From Proteiniclasticum sp043951855 (lineage in GTDB: Bacteria > Bacillota > Clostridia > Clostridiales > Clostridiaceae): a DNA stretch of 64,000 nt. The position numbers and the translations under genes are program-made. Each line of letters begins with the position of its first letter. Within the stretch, counting starts at the first letter, position 1. Location of the stretch: assembly GCF_043951855.1 (NCBI RefSeq), contig NZ_JBINJW010000001.1:372001-436000 (forward strand), in the 5' to 3' direction. Positions 50,818 to 59,594 of this stretch are shown here, one piece after another. Under the pieces are notes generated by a model. The model searched no databases and had not been told where the DNA came from. It worked only from the letters and a program-made list of their open reading frames with translations.

Positions 50818-52386
50818 TCATTCTTTCATCCAAGCCTTGATAAGATCCGCCGCGATCTCAGGATGCTCTTCGGCATACTCTTTGATCTGCTTCTCTTTCT
50901 GATTTTCCTTCACTGTGAATTTCTGATAGACCTCTTCTATGATGTCCACCGGCTTTCCTTCTTCAGGCTGCTCCATGGCAGGTGGAAGAAGGGCGTATTC
51001 GTCTTCCTCTTTACTCTTCTTCTTTCCGAAGAGGATCTTCATGAAGGAAACGACGAAGACAAGTCCAAGCAGACTGAAGATGCCCAGATAGATGTAATCC
51101 GAGTACTTCTCCATGAAGGTTCTGTTTGCTTCATCCAGAAGTCTCTGTTCCTCCAGTTTCTTTTCCAGGTCTTCCTGATAGCTCTTGTCAAAGACCACGC
51201 CTTCGATGCTGATGACGTCTCCTCTTTCCATGTCATAGCCTGTGGCTGTGGAAATGAGGTTTCTAATGCTTTCACGCTGTCCTTCGGACAGGTTTCCGTC
51301 AAAGAGAAGGGAAGTGGAGAGCTTTGTGACTTTACCAGGTGCCTTGATGGTGCTGGTTCTGGATTCCGTCAGCTCATAGTTTATGATGCTGTCGAAGGTG
51401 CTCATGCTGCCTTCTTCTCCATCCAGCACATTCTGAGTATTGTCTCCTGCTGGGTTGTCCATGATCTCTTCCTGATTAAGATCCGGGCCGGTGACGCTGA
51501 CCTGCTCGCTCCGAACCACAGGGTTCTCATAGCTGATGACGGTATTTTCTTCCGCATCGAAATCCAGATCCGCATAGACAGCCACTTTCAGTTTATCCGG
51601 TCCAAGCGCTGGTCCCAGAAGACTCAGGATGCTGTTTTCAATCTCCTGTTCGAAAGTCTTCTTGATTTCTCTCTGCTGATCCAGAAGTCCGATGCCAGAC
51701 ATCTCACCGCCTGCTGATAGACCCAGACTGATGAGATTCCCCTGGGCGTCGATGACTCGGACATTCTCTTCAGGCAGATTGTCCACTGCTCCGGTGACCA
51801 GGGCGATGATGCCGCTGACGGATGCATCAGGAAGCTTCGCTCCAGTCTTCAGGCTCAGGATGACCGATGCGGAAGCCTCTCTTCTTTCTGTATTGAATAT
51901 GCTCTCTTCACTCATGACCAGATGAATTCTGGCACTGCTGATCTCTTCCAGTGACATGACCGAACGCTGAAGCTCTCCTTCCAGAGCCCTCTGATACATG
52001 ATCTTTCGGTCCTCGTCCGTCACCATCATGCCCATATCGTCAAATATCTCAAACCCGGTGGAGTTTTCCGGCATCATGCCGTTCATGGCCAGTTCCAGCC
52101 TGTACTTGTCCACATGCTTCTCATCCACATAGATATCCGTACCACCGTTTTCCATGCGGTACCTGATGTTTCCTCTTGAATCCAGATCCTGGGTGATGGC
52201 TGCCGCATCGGAAAGCTCAAGACCAGTGAATAGCGCAGCATAGGTCACCTGATTGCTGTATACGGAAAAAAGAATCACAAACGTGGTGACTGCAGTCACT
52301 GCAAGTATCAGTGCCTTTCTTTTTCCCTGATCGATTTTCTCCCATCCGCCCTTGATTTTCTGGGTGATCCCCTTGGTCATTTCCAT
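50818..52386 (-). CDS. fliF: flagellar MS-ring protein FliF
   Basis: A 522-residue MS-ring subunit. Membrane segment 1 is near residues 28-46. The YscJ-like domain carries YAALFTGLELSDAAAITQDLDSRG, the second ring domain follows, and membrane segment 2 is near 435-455 (YIYLGIFSLLGLVFVVSFM). The acidic C-terminal tail binds FliG. AAGGAG is ten bases before the ATG and can pair with CCTTAC just upstream. A 250-base gap with a terminator-like repeat separates it from fliE. Confidence 0.97.
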   Translation of the reverse strand: MEMTKGITQKIKGGWEKIDQGKRKALILAVTAVTTFVILFSVYSNQVTYAALFTGLELSDAAAITQDLDSRGNIRYRMENGGTDIYVDEKHVDKYRLELAMNGMMPENSTGFEIFDDMGMMVTDEDRKIMYQRALEGELQRSVMSLEEISSARIHLVMSEESIFNTERREASASVILSLKTGAKLPDASVSGIIALVTGAVDNLPEENVRVIDAQGNLISLGLSAGGEMSGIGLLDQQREIKKTFEQEIENSILSLLGPALGPDKLKVAVYADLDFDAEENTVISYENPVVRSEQVSVTGPDLNQEEIMDNPAGDNTQNVLDGEEGSMSTFDSIINYELTESRTSTIKAPGKVTKLSTSLLFDGNLSEGQRESIRNLISTATGYDMERGDVISIEGVVFDKSYQEDLEKKLEEQRLLDEANRTFMEKYSDYIYLGIFSLLGLVFVVSFMKILFGKKKSKEEDEYALLPPAMEQPEEGKPVDIIEEVYQKFTVKENQKEKQIKEYAEEHPEIAADLIKAWMKE

Positions 52387-52463
52387 AAATGCATTGCTCC
52401 TTACTGTAAGGTGTTACCCTTTTTCCTCTTGCCAACTGCGTGCTGTCCTCATCTTCTGCAGCG

Positions 52464-52543
52464 AAAAACTGCTTGTAGAGCGCTCCCGTTATTTCCGTCA
52501 TAGAACCTTCTAGTTATGGGGAAGCGAGCTTCATACAAGCAGT
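52464..52543 (-). terminator. terminator-like inverted repeat between fliE and fliF
   Basis: In mRNA order ACTGCTTGTA (52543-52534) and TACAAGCAGT (52477-52468) are perfect 10-bp arms, and the 3' arm runs into TTTT then CGC. The 56-base interior contains further pairing (GAAGC/GCTTC). It lies in the unusually long fliE-fliF gap and could act as an attenuator or partial terminator. Confidence 0.5.
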
Positions 52544-52638
52544 CTGTTTTCCTTATGATCAGATTGAAGTTCTCCATACCGGTCAATATAAGAAAAGATT
52601 GCTCCTCTTGTTTCCTACGCTCGTTAATTTATGACCAC

Positions 52639-52977
52639 CTATAGCTGCATGCTGCTTAGCTCTTTATAAGCTTCAATAATCTTGTTTCTCACCTGCACGG
52701 CCAGTTCCATGCTGATTCTGGCTTCTTCCGCCGCAATCATCACCTGATGCAGATCTTCCGTATTGCCTGAGGCAAAATCCATGGCCAGTTCATCGGCCTG
52801 GATCTGGCTGGCATTGAGTTTATCCAGCTGGCTGGTGAACATGTCTCCGAAGCTTACACCAAGCCCGAGACTTTCCATTTCCTTTTCGTCGGTTTTCTTA
52901 ACTGGACTGTTCCCCTGGCTGACCAGGTTATTGTAGCGATCTAGAATTGTACTGTAAGAACTTATAAACTGTGTCAT
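52639..52977 (-). CDS. fliE: flagellar hook-basal body protein FliE
   Basis: A 112-residue protein. Its C-terminal FliE block (FASGNTEDLHQVMIAAEEARISMELAVQVRNKIIEAYKEL) links the MS ring to the rod. The N-terminus is short and polar. It lies 10 bases after flgC. Confidence 0.93.
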   Translation of the reverse strand: MTQFISSYSTILDRYNNLVSQGNSPVKKTDEKEMESLGLGVSFGDMFTSQLDKLNASQIQADELAMDFASGNTEDLHQVMIAAEEARISMELAVQVRNKIIEAYKELSSMQL

Positions 52978-52987
52978 TTACCTTCTC

Positions 52988-53422
52988 CTATCCTTTGGAA
53001 ATATCCAGTGCTTTATTGAGCATGGCCTTACTGGCCTTCAGTGCGGTGGCATTGGCCTCATAGGACCTCTGGGCTTCGATGAGACTTACCATCTCATCCA
53101 GAAGATTCACATTGGGCATCAGCACATAGCCTTCTTCATCGGCATCCACATGTTCCGGATCATATACGCTTCTCAGGTTCTCCTGATCTTCATAGACTTC
53201 AGTGACTTTTACCCCAGCCGATCTATTCTCGATTCGTCCTGTCAGTCTGCTCTGAGCCCTGTCCACCATTTCTTCAAAGACGACTTCTTTTCGAAGATAG
53301 GGTCCGCCTTCTGCCGTTCTTGTGGTATTCACATTGGCGATGTTGGAAGAGATGGTATCAAGCTTAAGCCTTTCCAGCGTCAATCCTGACGCATTGATTT
53401 TCATGGAGTTGAATACAGACAT
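52988..53422 (-). CDS. flgC: flagellar basal-body rod protein FlgC
   Basis: A 144-residue rod protein with the N-terminal block NSMKINASGLTLERLKLDTISSNIANVNTTR and C-terminal MPNVNLLDEMVSLIEAQRSYEANATALK, both diagnostic of FlgC. AGGAGG precedes the ATG. It is separated from flgB by an unusual AT-rich gap of 168 bases. Confidence 0.96.
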   Translation of the reverse strand: MSVFNSMKINASGLTLERLKLDTISSNIANVNTTRTAEGGPYLRKEVVFEEMVDRAQSRLTGRIENRSAGVKVTEVYEDQENLRSVYDPEHVDADEEGYVLMPNVNLLDEMVSLIEAQRSYEANATALKASKAMLNKALDISKG

Positions 53423-53540
53423 GGTCGACCTCCTAATATGAGAGAGTATGATTTGTACTTATGAGAACTTGTGTGGGATTATATTGTATATCATATATGT
53501 AGCACGCAACATATATATTAAATATGCATGCATAATTTCC

Positions 53541-53575
53541 GGATCAGCCCCCCATGAGAAACCATGAGATGATCC
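53541..53575 (-). other. hairpin in the flgB-flgC gap
   Basis: GGATCA (53541-53546) and TGATCC (53570-53575), with inner CATG copies, form a stem 15 bases after the flgB stop. No T-tract follows, so it is more likely an mRNA stability or processing element than a terminator. Downstream, ATATATGT and ACATATAT form a second inverted repeat in an AT-rich stretch. Confidence 0.45.
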
Positions 53576-53590
53576 ATTGCAGGAATCTGA

Positions 53591-53977
53591 TTATCTGTTG
53601 ATGACATAGCTCATATTACTGAGTTTTCTGTTCACCTGTTCAATGAGTGCGGAATAATAGATTTCATTGGCTGCAAGATCCACCATTTCCTTATCGATAT
53701 CCACATTGTTTCCTGTTTCATCCATACTGGTTCCGTCCATGACCTTGACCTCACCCTTCACTTCTGAGGCAATGGCTCCACCCAGATGATTTTCATGGGT
53801 CTTCACCATGGCTGCACCAGTCTGATCGATGGCTCTGGCAAGTTCTGATTCAAAGGAAACCTTGCTGGACTTATATCCAGGCGTGTTCACATTGGCGATA
53901 TTGGAAGAAATGGTCTTCTGTCTTGATGAAGATGCATCCAGTCCGTTTTTCAGTATCTGATACGTCAAGTCCTTCAA
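53591..53977 (-). CDS. flgB: flagellar basal-body rod protein FlgB
   Basis: A 128-residue rod protein starting LKDLTYQILKNGLDASSSRQKTISSNIANVNTPGYK, with C-terminal GNNVDIDKEMVDLAANEIYYSALIEQVNRKL. I chose TTG 53977 because GGGAGG lies six bases before it; an in-frame ATG at 53992 overlaps that ribosome binding site. It is the first gene of the roughly 23-kb flagellar operon, behind a sigma A-type promoter. Confidence 0.93.
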   Translation of the reverse strand: MKDLTYQILKNGLDASSSRQKTISSNIANVNTPGYKSSKVSFESELARAIDQTGAAMVKTHENHLGGAIASEVKGEVKVMDGTSMDETGNNVDIDKEMVDLAANEIYYSALIEQVNRKLSNMSYVINR

Positions 53978-54081
53978 TGTGTTTCCTCCCATTCATGGTA
54001 TTTCTTCAATGTTTCATTCGGTTGCTACACGATGATATCATCAAGGTATCCAGCCATAGCACCTTTTCAATTACTCTTAAC

Positions 54082-54110
54082 ATTTTACAAGTTATATACG
54101 GTAAAATCAA
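54082..54110 (-). promoter_or_regulatory. sigma A-type promoter of the flagellar operon
   Basis: On the minus strand TTGATT (54110-54105), 17 bases, TAAAAT (54087-54082) lie about 105 bases upstream of flgB. The 12-bp palindrome GATGATATCATC (54031-54042) follows in the leader. Confidence 0.65.
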
Positions 54111-54450
54111 CAATATATTATTTTATGAGCGTTAATTATGCGTTATTCTTATGAAATTGATCTTTTTCATATTTTTAGAATATTTCCTTAAATGAGTGTA
54201 ATTCGATATTTCGTCAAATTCATTCGACATTCGTTTTTTTACGATTCTGCTATTTGAAATTTATGGACATATTATGAATATTGTTCTTCGATTATTTAAA
54301 CCTTCACAATAAAATCAATCAAACACATTGTTGGCATTTGTTTGAAAATAATTTTCCAGTTTTATATGCTTCATCTATTATAAATATTTATGCATTGTAA
54401 ATGTTTTCCAGGCATAAAACATGCATGTTTCTTGCTTCCACATACAATAA

Positions 54451-54480
54451 GGTGGAGGTCGGACTGCTCCTTCCTCCACC
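54451..54480 (-). terminator. terminator after large chemoreceptor gene
   Basis: GGTGGAGG and CCTCCACC are perfect 8-bp arms around a 14-base loop, 50 bases after the stop codon. The minus-strand tail (TTATTGT) is only partly T-rich. Confidence 0.6.
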
Positions 54481-54529
54481 ATTATCCAAATTACTATGTA
54501 CTTCTATTCACAATGAAACGTCCTGCTTT

Positions 54530-56845
54530 CTACAGCTTGAACTTCCTTGTTTCCTTCTTCAGGTTCTGTGACTGGTCTTTTGTCTTTTCCATTTCATCCA
54601 TGACCTGACTGGACTGCATGGTGGACTCGGAGATCTTCTCGGCGATGTCGGATGTTCCGCTGGCACTTTCATTGGCTGCGGAGGCAACACCATCAATGGC
54701 TGCTGTTACACTTTCTATGGAAGCCAGAAGTTCTTCCGATGTGGCACTGAACTCTGTAACCAGGTCATCAAAATATCTGGCGTCTTCATTGTACTTGGCT
54801 GCCACTTCCAGCATACTCTGATAGTCGCTCTGAACATCATTTTCCACGTAGCTCAGAAGCTGATTGGAGCTTCCAGATAAGTGCTCCACTGAAGAGGTGA
54901 CTTTGGATGTGACATCCTGAATCTTGGTGGCCGCATCTTTGGACTGTTCTGCAAGTTTCCTGATTTCATCCGCCACCACAGAGAATCCTCTGCCTGCTTC
55001 ACCGGCTCTTGCCGCTTCTATGGCTGCATTCAAAGCCAGAAGGTTGGTCTGTGCCGTGATCTGCAGAATGGCATCCGACAGCACTCTGATCTGGTCCACT
55101 ACCTTGGATGCTTCGATGGCCTTTTCCAGGTCACCCTTGGTCTTGATGAAGATTTCTTCTGATTTCTTCTGGGCATCCTTCACCTTTTTCTGGGTGAGGT
55201 CCGCTCTCTCTGCCGTTTTTCTTGCCGCAATGGCTCCATGCTGTGAACGCTCCGCAATGGAATGAACCGCTTTTTCGATTTCCGAGGAAGCCGCTGCCAT
55301 TTCTTCTGTGGAAGCCGCTGTTTCCTCATTTCCTGCTGCAAGCTCTTCCGTAGTTGCCGATACGCTTTCAAGGTTGGTGTTGAGTTCGATGATGCTGTTC
55401 ATGGACGTCTCCACCTGAGCACTGATGCCATTGGAGGTTTCCGTGATTTTCCCTACCAGATCCCGTAAGGCATTCTTCATTCCATGAATCCCGTTGGATA
55501 TGGTTCCGATCTCATCCTGTCTTTTCAGAAGCTTCTGGTCCACATCCACCGTGAAGTCACCATGAGCGATCTGGTTCAGATACTGAGAGGAGGTCTTGAT
55601 GGGCTTGGCTATGCTTCTTGCAAACAGCGATGCCACAATTACTGCCGCTATGAGTGCGATCACTGCAATGGCGACACTGAAGTAGATCGTATTGTTGATG
55701 AAGGCCATGGCTTCTTCCTTGCTTTCGATGGTGATCACCGCCCAGGAGACGGATTCCCCCGGAAGCTCTATAGGCTGATAGGCGCTGACCACTTCCACGC
55801 CATCCAGGTCTGTATAGCTCTCGAATCCGCTTTCTCCTGCAAGGGCTTTCTTGGCGATCTCGTTCAGCTCTGCTGGTGCCTTTACAGGCACTTCATTGAC
55901 GATCTGCACACCTGATTCATCCAGAACCGGTTTTCCATAGGCATCTTTTCTCTGTACCTGTTTGGTCATGGTGGCATAGTTGAACATTTCCTTGACCATA
56001 TTATAGTTCTTATGGGCAATGACTGTTCCCTGGCCATCGATGATGAAAGCAAGCTTACTGCCTTCACTATGCTCTGATATGAGTTCCTGCAGTGCCGTAA
56101 GCTTGATGTCGGAACCTATGACACCCAGAAAGGTCAGGTTCTGATTGTATACCGGCATGGCGATGGTGGTTACTGGTGTTCCCCCATTCTGTGAATAGTA
56201 GGAATCACTGACCCACTTGACCTTTTCGTCCTTGGTCTTCGTAAACCAGAACCTGTCAGAACTGTTCCCCAGTCTTCCTTTGCTTCTTGCGGTCTGCATC
56301 CCGGTGTCATCCACCACAAAGATCAGATCGAAATAGTCGTGGTCTCTGGCTGTACTGGAAAGCACGCTGGACTGGGCAAGACCATTGTATTCTCTCACGT
56401 CATTGTTCACTGCCAGCTGCTCTGTGACATTGAATCCCCTCTCGATGAAGGCGGATACCTGATCTGCAATGGCTCCCGCCAGCACATCGTTATTGACTTC
56501 CATCTCCTTCACGTAATTCTGGTTCATATAGGTAAGACTTGCGATGTTAGATACCAGAAGCGGAATGGTGACCATAAGAAGCGTCATGACGACCATCTTC
56601 CTGCCGATGCTCTTTCTGCTTTTTGCTTCTACTACCGTACTGCTGTTCTCTGAACCTTTCTTCGCAGACTTCTTTCTGAAAAGAGCGCTAATACTTCCCT
56701 TCGACTTCAAATCCGCTTTTTTACCCGTTTTCTCTTTCTTCTCTTTTACGGTTTCAAGAAAGGATTTCACCTTGAACTTCTTTTCTTTCTGAACTGATGG
56801 ATCTTTTTTCTTCACTGTCTTTAATTTTTCCCAAAAAGCATTCAA
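54530..56845 (-). CDS. methyl-accepting chemotaxis protein, dCache type, with basic N-terminal extension
   Basis: A 771-residue chemoreceptor. The first about 82 residues are cytosolic and very rich in Lys and Arg (for example KKKDPSVQKEKKFKVKSF), placing membrane segment 1 unusually late (about 84-104). A dCache_1-type extracytoplasmic domain (about 105-385, with FIIDGQGTVIAHKNY) is followed by membrane segment 2 (about 390-410), HAMP, and the signalling coiled coil with AQTNLLALNAAIEAARAGEAGRGFSVVADEIRKLAE. dCache receptors bind amino acids and similar ligands. The start is TTG with AAAGGGG upstream. An ATG-started shorter form would lose the extension. Confidence 0.9.
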   Translation of the reverse strand: MNAFWEKLKTVKKKDPSVQKEKKFKVKSFLETVKEKKEKTGKKADLKSKGSISALFRKKSAKKGSENSSTVVEAKSRKSIGRKMVVMTLLMVTIPLLVSNIASLTYMNQNYVKEMEVNNDVLAGAIADQVSAFIERGFNVTEQLAVNNDVREYNGLAQSSVLSSTARDHDYFDLIFVVDDTGMQTARSKGRLGNSSDRFWFTKTKDEKVKWVSDSYYSQNGGTPVTTIAMPVYNQNLTFLGVIGSDIKLTALQELISEHSEGSKLAFIIDGQGTVIAHKNYNMVKEMFNYATMTKQVQRKDAYGKPVLDESGVQIVNEVPVKAPAELNEIAKKALAGESGFESYTDLDGVEVVSAYQPIELPGESVSWAVITIESKEEAMAFINNTIYFSVAIAVIALIAAVIVASLFARSIAKPIKTSSQYLNQIAHGDFTVDVDQKLLKRQDEIGTISNGIHGMKNALRDLVGKITETSNGISAQVETSMNSIIELNTNLESVSATTEELAAGNEETAASTEEMAAASSEIEKAVHSIAERSQHGAIAARKTAERADLTQKKVKDAQKKSEEIFIKTKGDLEKAIEASKVVDQIRVLSDAILQITAQTNLLALNAAIEAARAGEAGRGFSVVADEIRKLAEQSKDAATKIQDVTSKVTSSVEHLSGSSNQLLSYVENDVQSDYQSMLEVAAKYNEDARYFDDLVTEFSATSEELLASIESVTAAIDGVASAANESASGTSDIAEKISESTMQSSQVMDEMEKTKDQSQNLKKETRKFKL

Positions 56846-56932
56846 TACCTTATTCCCCTTTATACCCCTATCCGCTGATTAACTTGAGCAGCCGACTTAT
56901 TTTCATCTTCAAACTCTATAAAACACTGTCTG

Positions 56933-57316
56933 TTATCTGAAATCCTTGTCCACAAAGACAGGACCCTGCTCCGCTTTCACGTAGCTTTTTGAAATCTTCT
57001 TCAGATTACTGAAATCATTCATGGACTTTACGGAACTGTTTCTCTCTTCTGTAATTCTCTTCTGAAGCTTTTTTGTGTTTTCCGATAGCTTCTTCAGAAT
57101 GGTCAGTGTTTCACTTTCCATCTTTCTTTCCACTGCTGTTTCACCACTTCTCGTAAGCGAAAGCCTCACCTGAAGTGCTTTCAGCGCTTCGAATCTTCTG
57201 TCGTTCTTTTCGATGGCACTGATGCAGTCTTCCACATTCTTTCCATCGATTTCCGTTTCCGCTAAAGCTTCGCTGAGTAACCAGAACTTCTCTTCAAGAA
57301 GAACAAGAGAACTCAT
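56933..57316 (-). CDS. FliT-like flagellar protein
   Basis: A 127-residue, mostly helical protein directly after fliS (MSSLVLLEEKFWLLSEALAETEIDG, later LSENTKKLQKRITEERN). Position and helical character fit a FliT-type chaperone for FliD, or an FlgN-like protein; I see no decisive signature. I chose ATG 57316 because GGAG lies six bases before it and it overlaps the fliS stop as ATGA. Confidence 0.6.
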   Translation of the reverse strand: MSSLVLLEEKFWLLSEALAETEIDGKNVEDCISAIEKNDRRFEALKALQVRLSLTRSGETAVERKMESETLTILKKLSENTKKLQKRITEERNSSVKSMNDFSNLKKISKSYVKAEQGPVFVDKDFR

Positions 57317-57687
57317 ATCTGACTCCATGTGTCTCTTAACTCTTCCAGAAGCCCGATGACTTCATCCGCTATATCCGGATCCTTGTCGATATTGGCTCTT
57401 ATGGTTCTGTCATACATATACTGATAGAGATTCATAAGGCTCCTGGCGATTTCTCCACCTTCATCAAAATTCAATGTGCTCATGAACTCCGCCAGAATGT
57501 TCTGGGCTTTGATGATGGCATTGTTGGTTTTCTCAATATTCTTGTCTGCCATGGCAAGCTTTGCAAGCTTCAGATTCTTTATGGCTCCGTCATAGAGCAT
57601 GATGACCAGTTTTTTCTTTGGTGCCGTCATGACTTCATTGCTTTTATAGGCATTTCCTGCACTGGCATAGGCGTTTCCTGCGTACAT
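57313..57687 (-). CDS. fliS: flagellin chaperone FliS
   Basis: A 124-residue helical chaperone with NAYKSNEVMTAPKKKLVIMLYDGAIKNLKLA and FDEGGEIARSLMNLYQYMYDRTIRAN, diagnostic of FliS. It binds the flagellin C-terminus before export. I chose ATG 57687 because GGAGG lies before it, after the fliD stop; in-frame upstream codons overlap fliD. Confidence 0.96.
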   Translation of the reverse strand: MYAGNAYASAGNAYKSNEVMTAPKKKLVIMLYDGAIKNLKLAKLAMADKNIEKTNNAIIKAQNILAEFMSTLNFDEGGEIARSLMNLYQYMYDRTIRANIDKDPDIADEVIGLLEELRDTWSQI

Positions 57688-57701
57688 GTACTGTTTCCCT
57701 C

Positions 57702-59102
57702 CTACTTGCTGTTTGTCGGTGCCATAGATGCGATCTGACTGGTGAGCCATCCCATCTGTGATTCCGCCTGCATGAGCGCGGTATCAAGTTTCGCGAACAT
57801 ATTGACATAATAGGCTTCTTTTCTTTCCATTCTCAGATTGAAGCTTTCCACCTGCTTGTTGATGTCTTTCAGCGATCTGTCAAAACTGTCTGTCTTTCCT
57901 TTGATGATGCCGGTGGAAGAAGAGAAACTGTCGATGTATCCGTTGATTCTGGATACAAATCCGATTTCATTCCCTTCCGCATTTTCACTGGAAAAGAAGT
58001 TCTCCACCATCAAAGGATCATTATTCAGCGCTTCCGTTAACTTCGATGCATCAAAGGAGAGCTGTCCGAACTTATCCACTGTGCTGACGCCCAGCTGGGA
58101 GATGTCCCCGATGCCCGTGTTCTCATTGGCAATGGAGGAAGTGACCATGGAACGAAGGGTGGACTGGAGCCTGATGAGGCTGCTGTCCCCTGCAAGGGTT
58201 CCTCTGGAAGCTTCCTCTCCGGGCGTTCCCGCTTTCAGTTTTTCGGATATGAAGTCCATGGTGGAGTTGTACTGATCCACGAATCCCTTCACCGCTTCTT
58301 CCACTTTGGATATATCTTTGGATACCACGATGGAGTCTGACTGACCCGCTTCATGCTCTTTCGTCAGGTTGATGGTGGTATACTCAATGACGTCACTCAC
58401 ATTGTTGCTGGTTCTTTCCACAGACACACCATTTACGGAGAACAGCGCATTCTTACCGGCAATGACTTCTGCTCCGCCATTTTCAGGCAACTCCATGGTG
58501 CTTAGTCCAAGACCTGATAAAGTGGTACCTTCCACATCGGAAATACTGATGGCCGTATCCCCTGTCTCCACATTACTCAGAACCAGGCGATTGTCGATGA
58601 TGGCGGATCTCACGCCGCTTTCGTTACTGATGGCATTGATCTTTTCGGAAATGGTTCTTACCGTATCTGTGGCTGTCACTTCTATGACGTTGCCTGATTC
58701 ATGTGCATCAGGATTGATGGAGAACTTTCCTGTAAGACCTAATTCTTTGGTACTGTCTCCCGCAGCTGCGGATATCATCCCTCCCACAACAGAACCTCTA
58801 GTGGCCAGTTGCGTCACGGAGACATCGTAAGTACCCTCTGGTGTGTTTTTGCTGACGGTGAGTGTCGCAGATTCTCCACCAGTAGCCATTTTTGACGAGA
58901 AAGTCTCTGAATTCTGCAGAGCCTTGATTTTATCAAAAAGATTGGTCAGTCTTGTCCTTACATCATTCCAGGCATTCTTCTGCGTTTCCATATTCGTTTT
59001 CTTTTCCGATAATAGAATCAGTGGTCTTTTTTCCACCGCTATGAGCTGATCAATGGTACTCTGATCTATTCCTGAGTAGGACCCTAAGAAGTTAATTGAC
59101 AT
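57702..59102 (-). CDS. fliD: flagellar filament cap protein FliD
   Basis: A 466-residue filament-capping protein. The N-terminal part is FLGSYSGIDQSTIDQLIAVEKRPLILLSEKKTNMETQKNAWNDVRTRL and the C-terminal helical part is LKDINKQVESFNLRMERKEAYYVNMFAKLDTALMQAESQMGWL. AAAGGGG precedes the ATG. It is in an operon flaG-fliD-fliS-fliT-like. Confidence 0.96.
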   Translation of the reverse strand: MSINFLGSYSGIDQSTIDQLIAVEKRPLILLSEKKTNMETQKNAWNDVRTRLTNLFDKIKALQNSETFSSKMATGGESATLTVSKNTPEGTYDVSVTQLATRGSVVGGMISAAAGDSTKELGLTGKFSINPDAHESGNVIEVTATDTVRTISEKINAISNESGVRSAIIDNRLVLSNVETGDTAISISDVEGTTLSGLGLSTMELPENGGAEVIAGKNALFSVNGVSVERTSNNVSDVIEYTTINLTKEHEAGQSDSIVVSKDISKVEEAVKGFVDQYNSTMDFISEKLKAGTPGEEASRGTLAGDSSLIRLQSTLRSMVTSSIANENTGIGDISQLGVSTVDKFGQLSFDASKLTEALNNDPLMVENFFSSENAEGNEIGFVSRINGYIDSFSSSTGIIKGKTDSFDRSLKDINKQVESFNLRMERKEAYYVNMFAKLDTALMQAESQMGWLTSQIASMAPTNSK

Positions 59103-59104
59103 AG

Positions 59105-59527
59105 TTATCCCCTTTCATCAACAAGTATTCCGATTCTCTCCCAGATGTTTGCCACAAGATCCAGAATCTTTTCCGGTGGAATCTCCTTGATTACTTCCTT
59201 TGTTTTTGTATCGATAAGATTCACCATGACTCTGCCTGTTCCTTCATGGACTTCAAACTTATACATGGTCTTATGTTCATCCTTAAGAAGTCTGTTGGTG
59301 CTTGTGACTGCACGCTCCACTTCATCTTTTGTGAAATCCTTCTCCTCTTCATCATCGGGAAATTTTCTATACTCTACTGCTTGTTCCGCTTTAAGATTAG
59401 GACTGATTTTCTCTACTTTTAAGGCTTCAATCTTCTGTACTGGCTTAACGTTGGTATCGGTTATTCCTGAAATCTGAATCAAAGTGTTCACATCCTTAAT
59501 TACGATTAGCCTATTATCTTCTTTCAA
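59105..59527 (-). CDS. flaG: FlaG-family flagellar protein
   Basis: A protein of up to 140 residues. Its C-terminal FlaG domain reads LLKDEHKTMYKFEVHEGTGRVMVNLIDTKTKEVIKEIPPEKILDLVANIWERIGILVDERG. FlaG affects filament length. The longest frame starts at TTG 59527 with little Shine-Dalgarno; TTG 59482 has AAGGA upstream and is a good alternative. A sigma D promoter lies 23 bases upstream of 59527. fliD follows after 2 bases. Confidence 0.88.
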   Translation of the reverse strand: MKEDNRLIVIKDVNTLIQISGITDTNVKPVQKIEALKVEKISPNLKAEQAVEYRKFPDDEEEKDFTKDEVERAVTSTNRLLKDEHKTMYKFEVHEGTGRVMVNLIDTKTKEVIKEIPPEKILDLVANIWERIGILVDERG

Positions 59528-59549
59528 GATAATTTGCCTATTAATATCT

Positions 59550-59575
59550 ATGTCGGCTATATCATGTAGGATTTA
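59550..59575 (-). promoter_or_regulatory. sigma D promoter of flaG-fliD-fliS operon
   Basis: On the minus strand TAAA (59575-59572), 14 bases, GCCGACAT (59557-59550) match the sigma D consensus at all but one position. Confidence 0.75.
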
Positions 59576-59594
59576 AGAGCTTCTGAAACATTTC

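Larger units (their letters stand above)
53993..54529. other. AT-rich region upstream of the flagellar operon
   Basis: About 540 bases without a gene. It holds the flgB promoter (54082-54110), the perfect palindrome GATGATATCATC at 54031-54042 in the untranslated leader, and the chemoreceptor terminator at 54451-54480. I see nothing else in the AT-rich stretch 54120-54450. Confidence 0.7.

Noticed and set aside
52217..52501. 94-codon minus-strand frame covering the fliE-fliF gap
   Set aside because: It continues into fliF in another frame, has weak initiation and no recognisable domain. The gap is better explained by RNA structure.
52387..52638. Cyclic di-GMP riboswitch in the fliE-fliF gap
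   Set aside because: None of the conserved GEMM-I core elements could be found; only the terminator-like repeat is supported.
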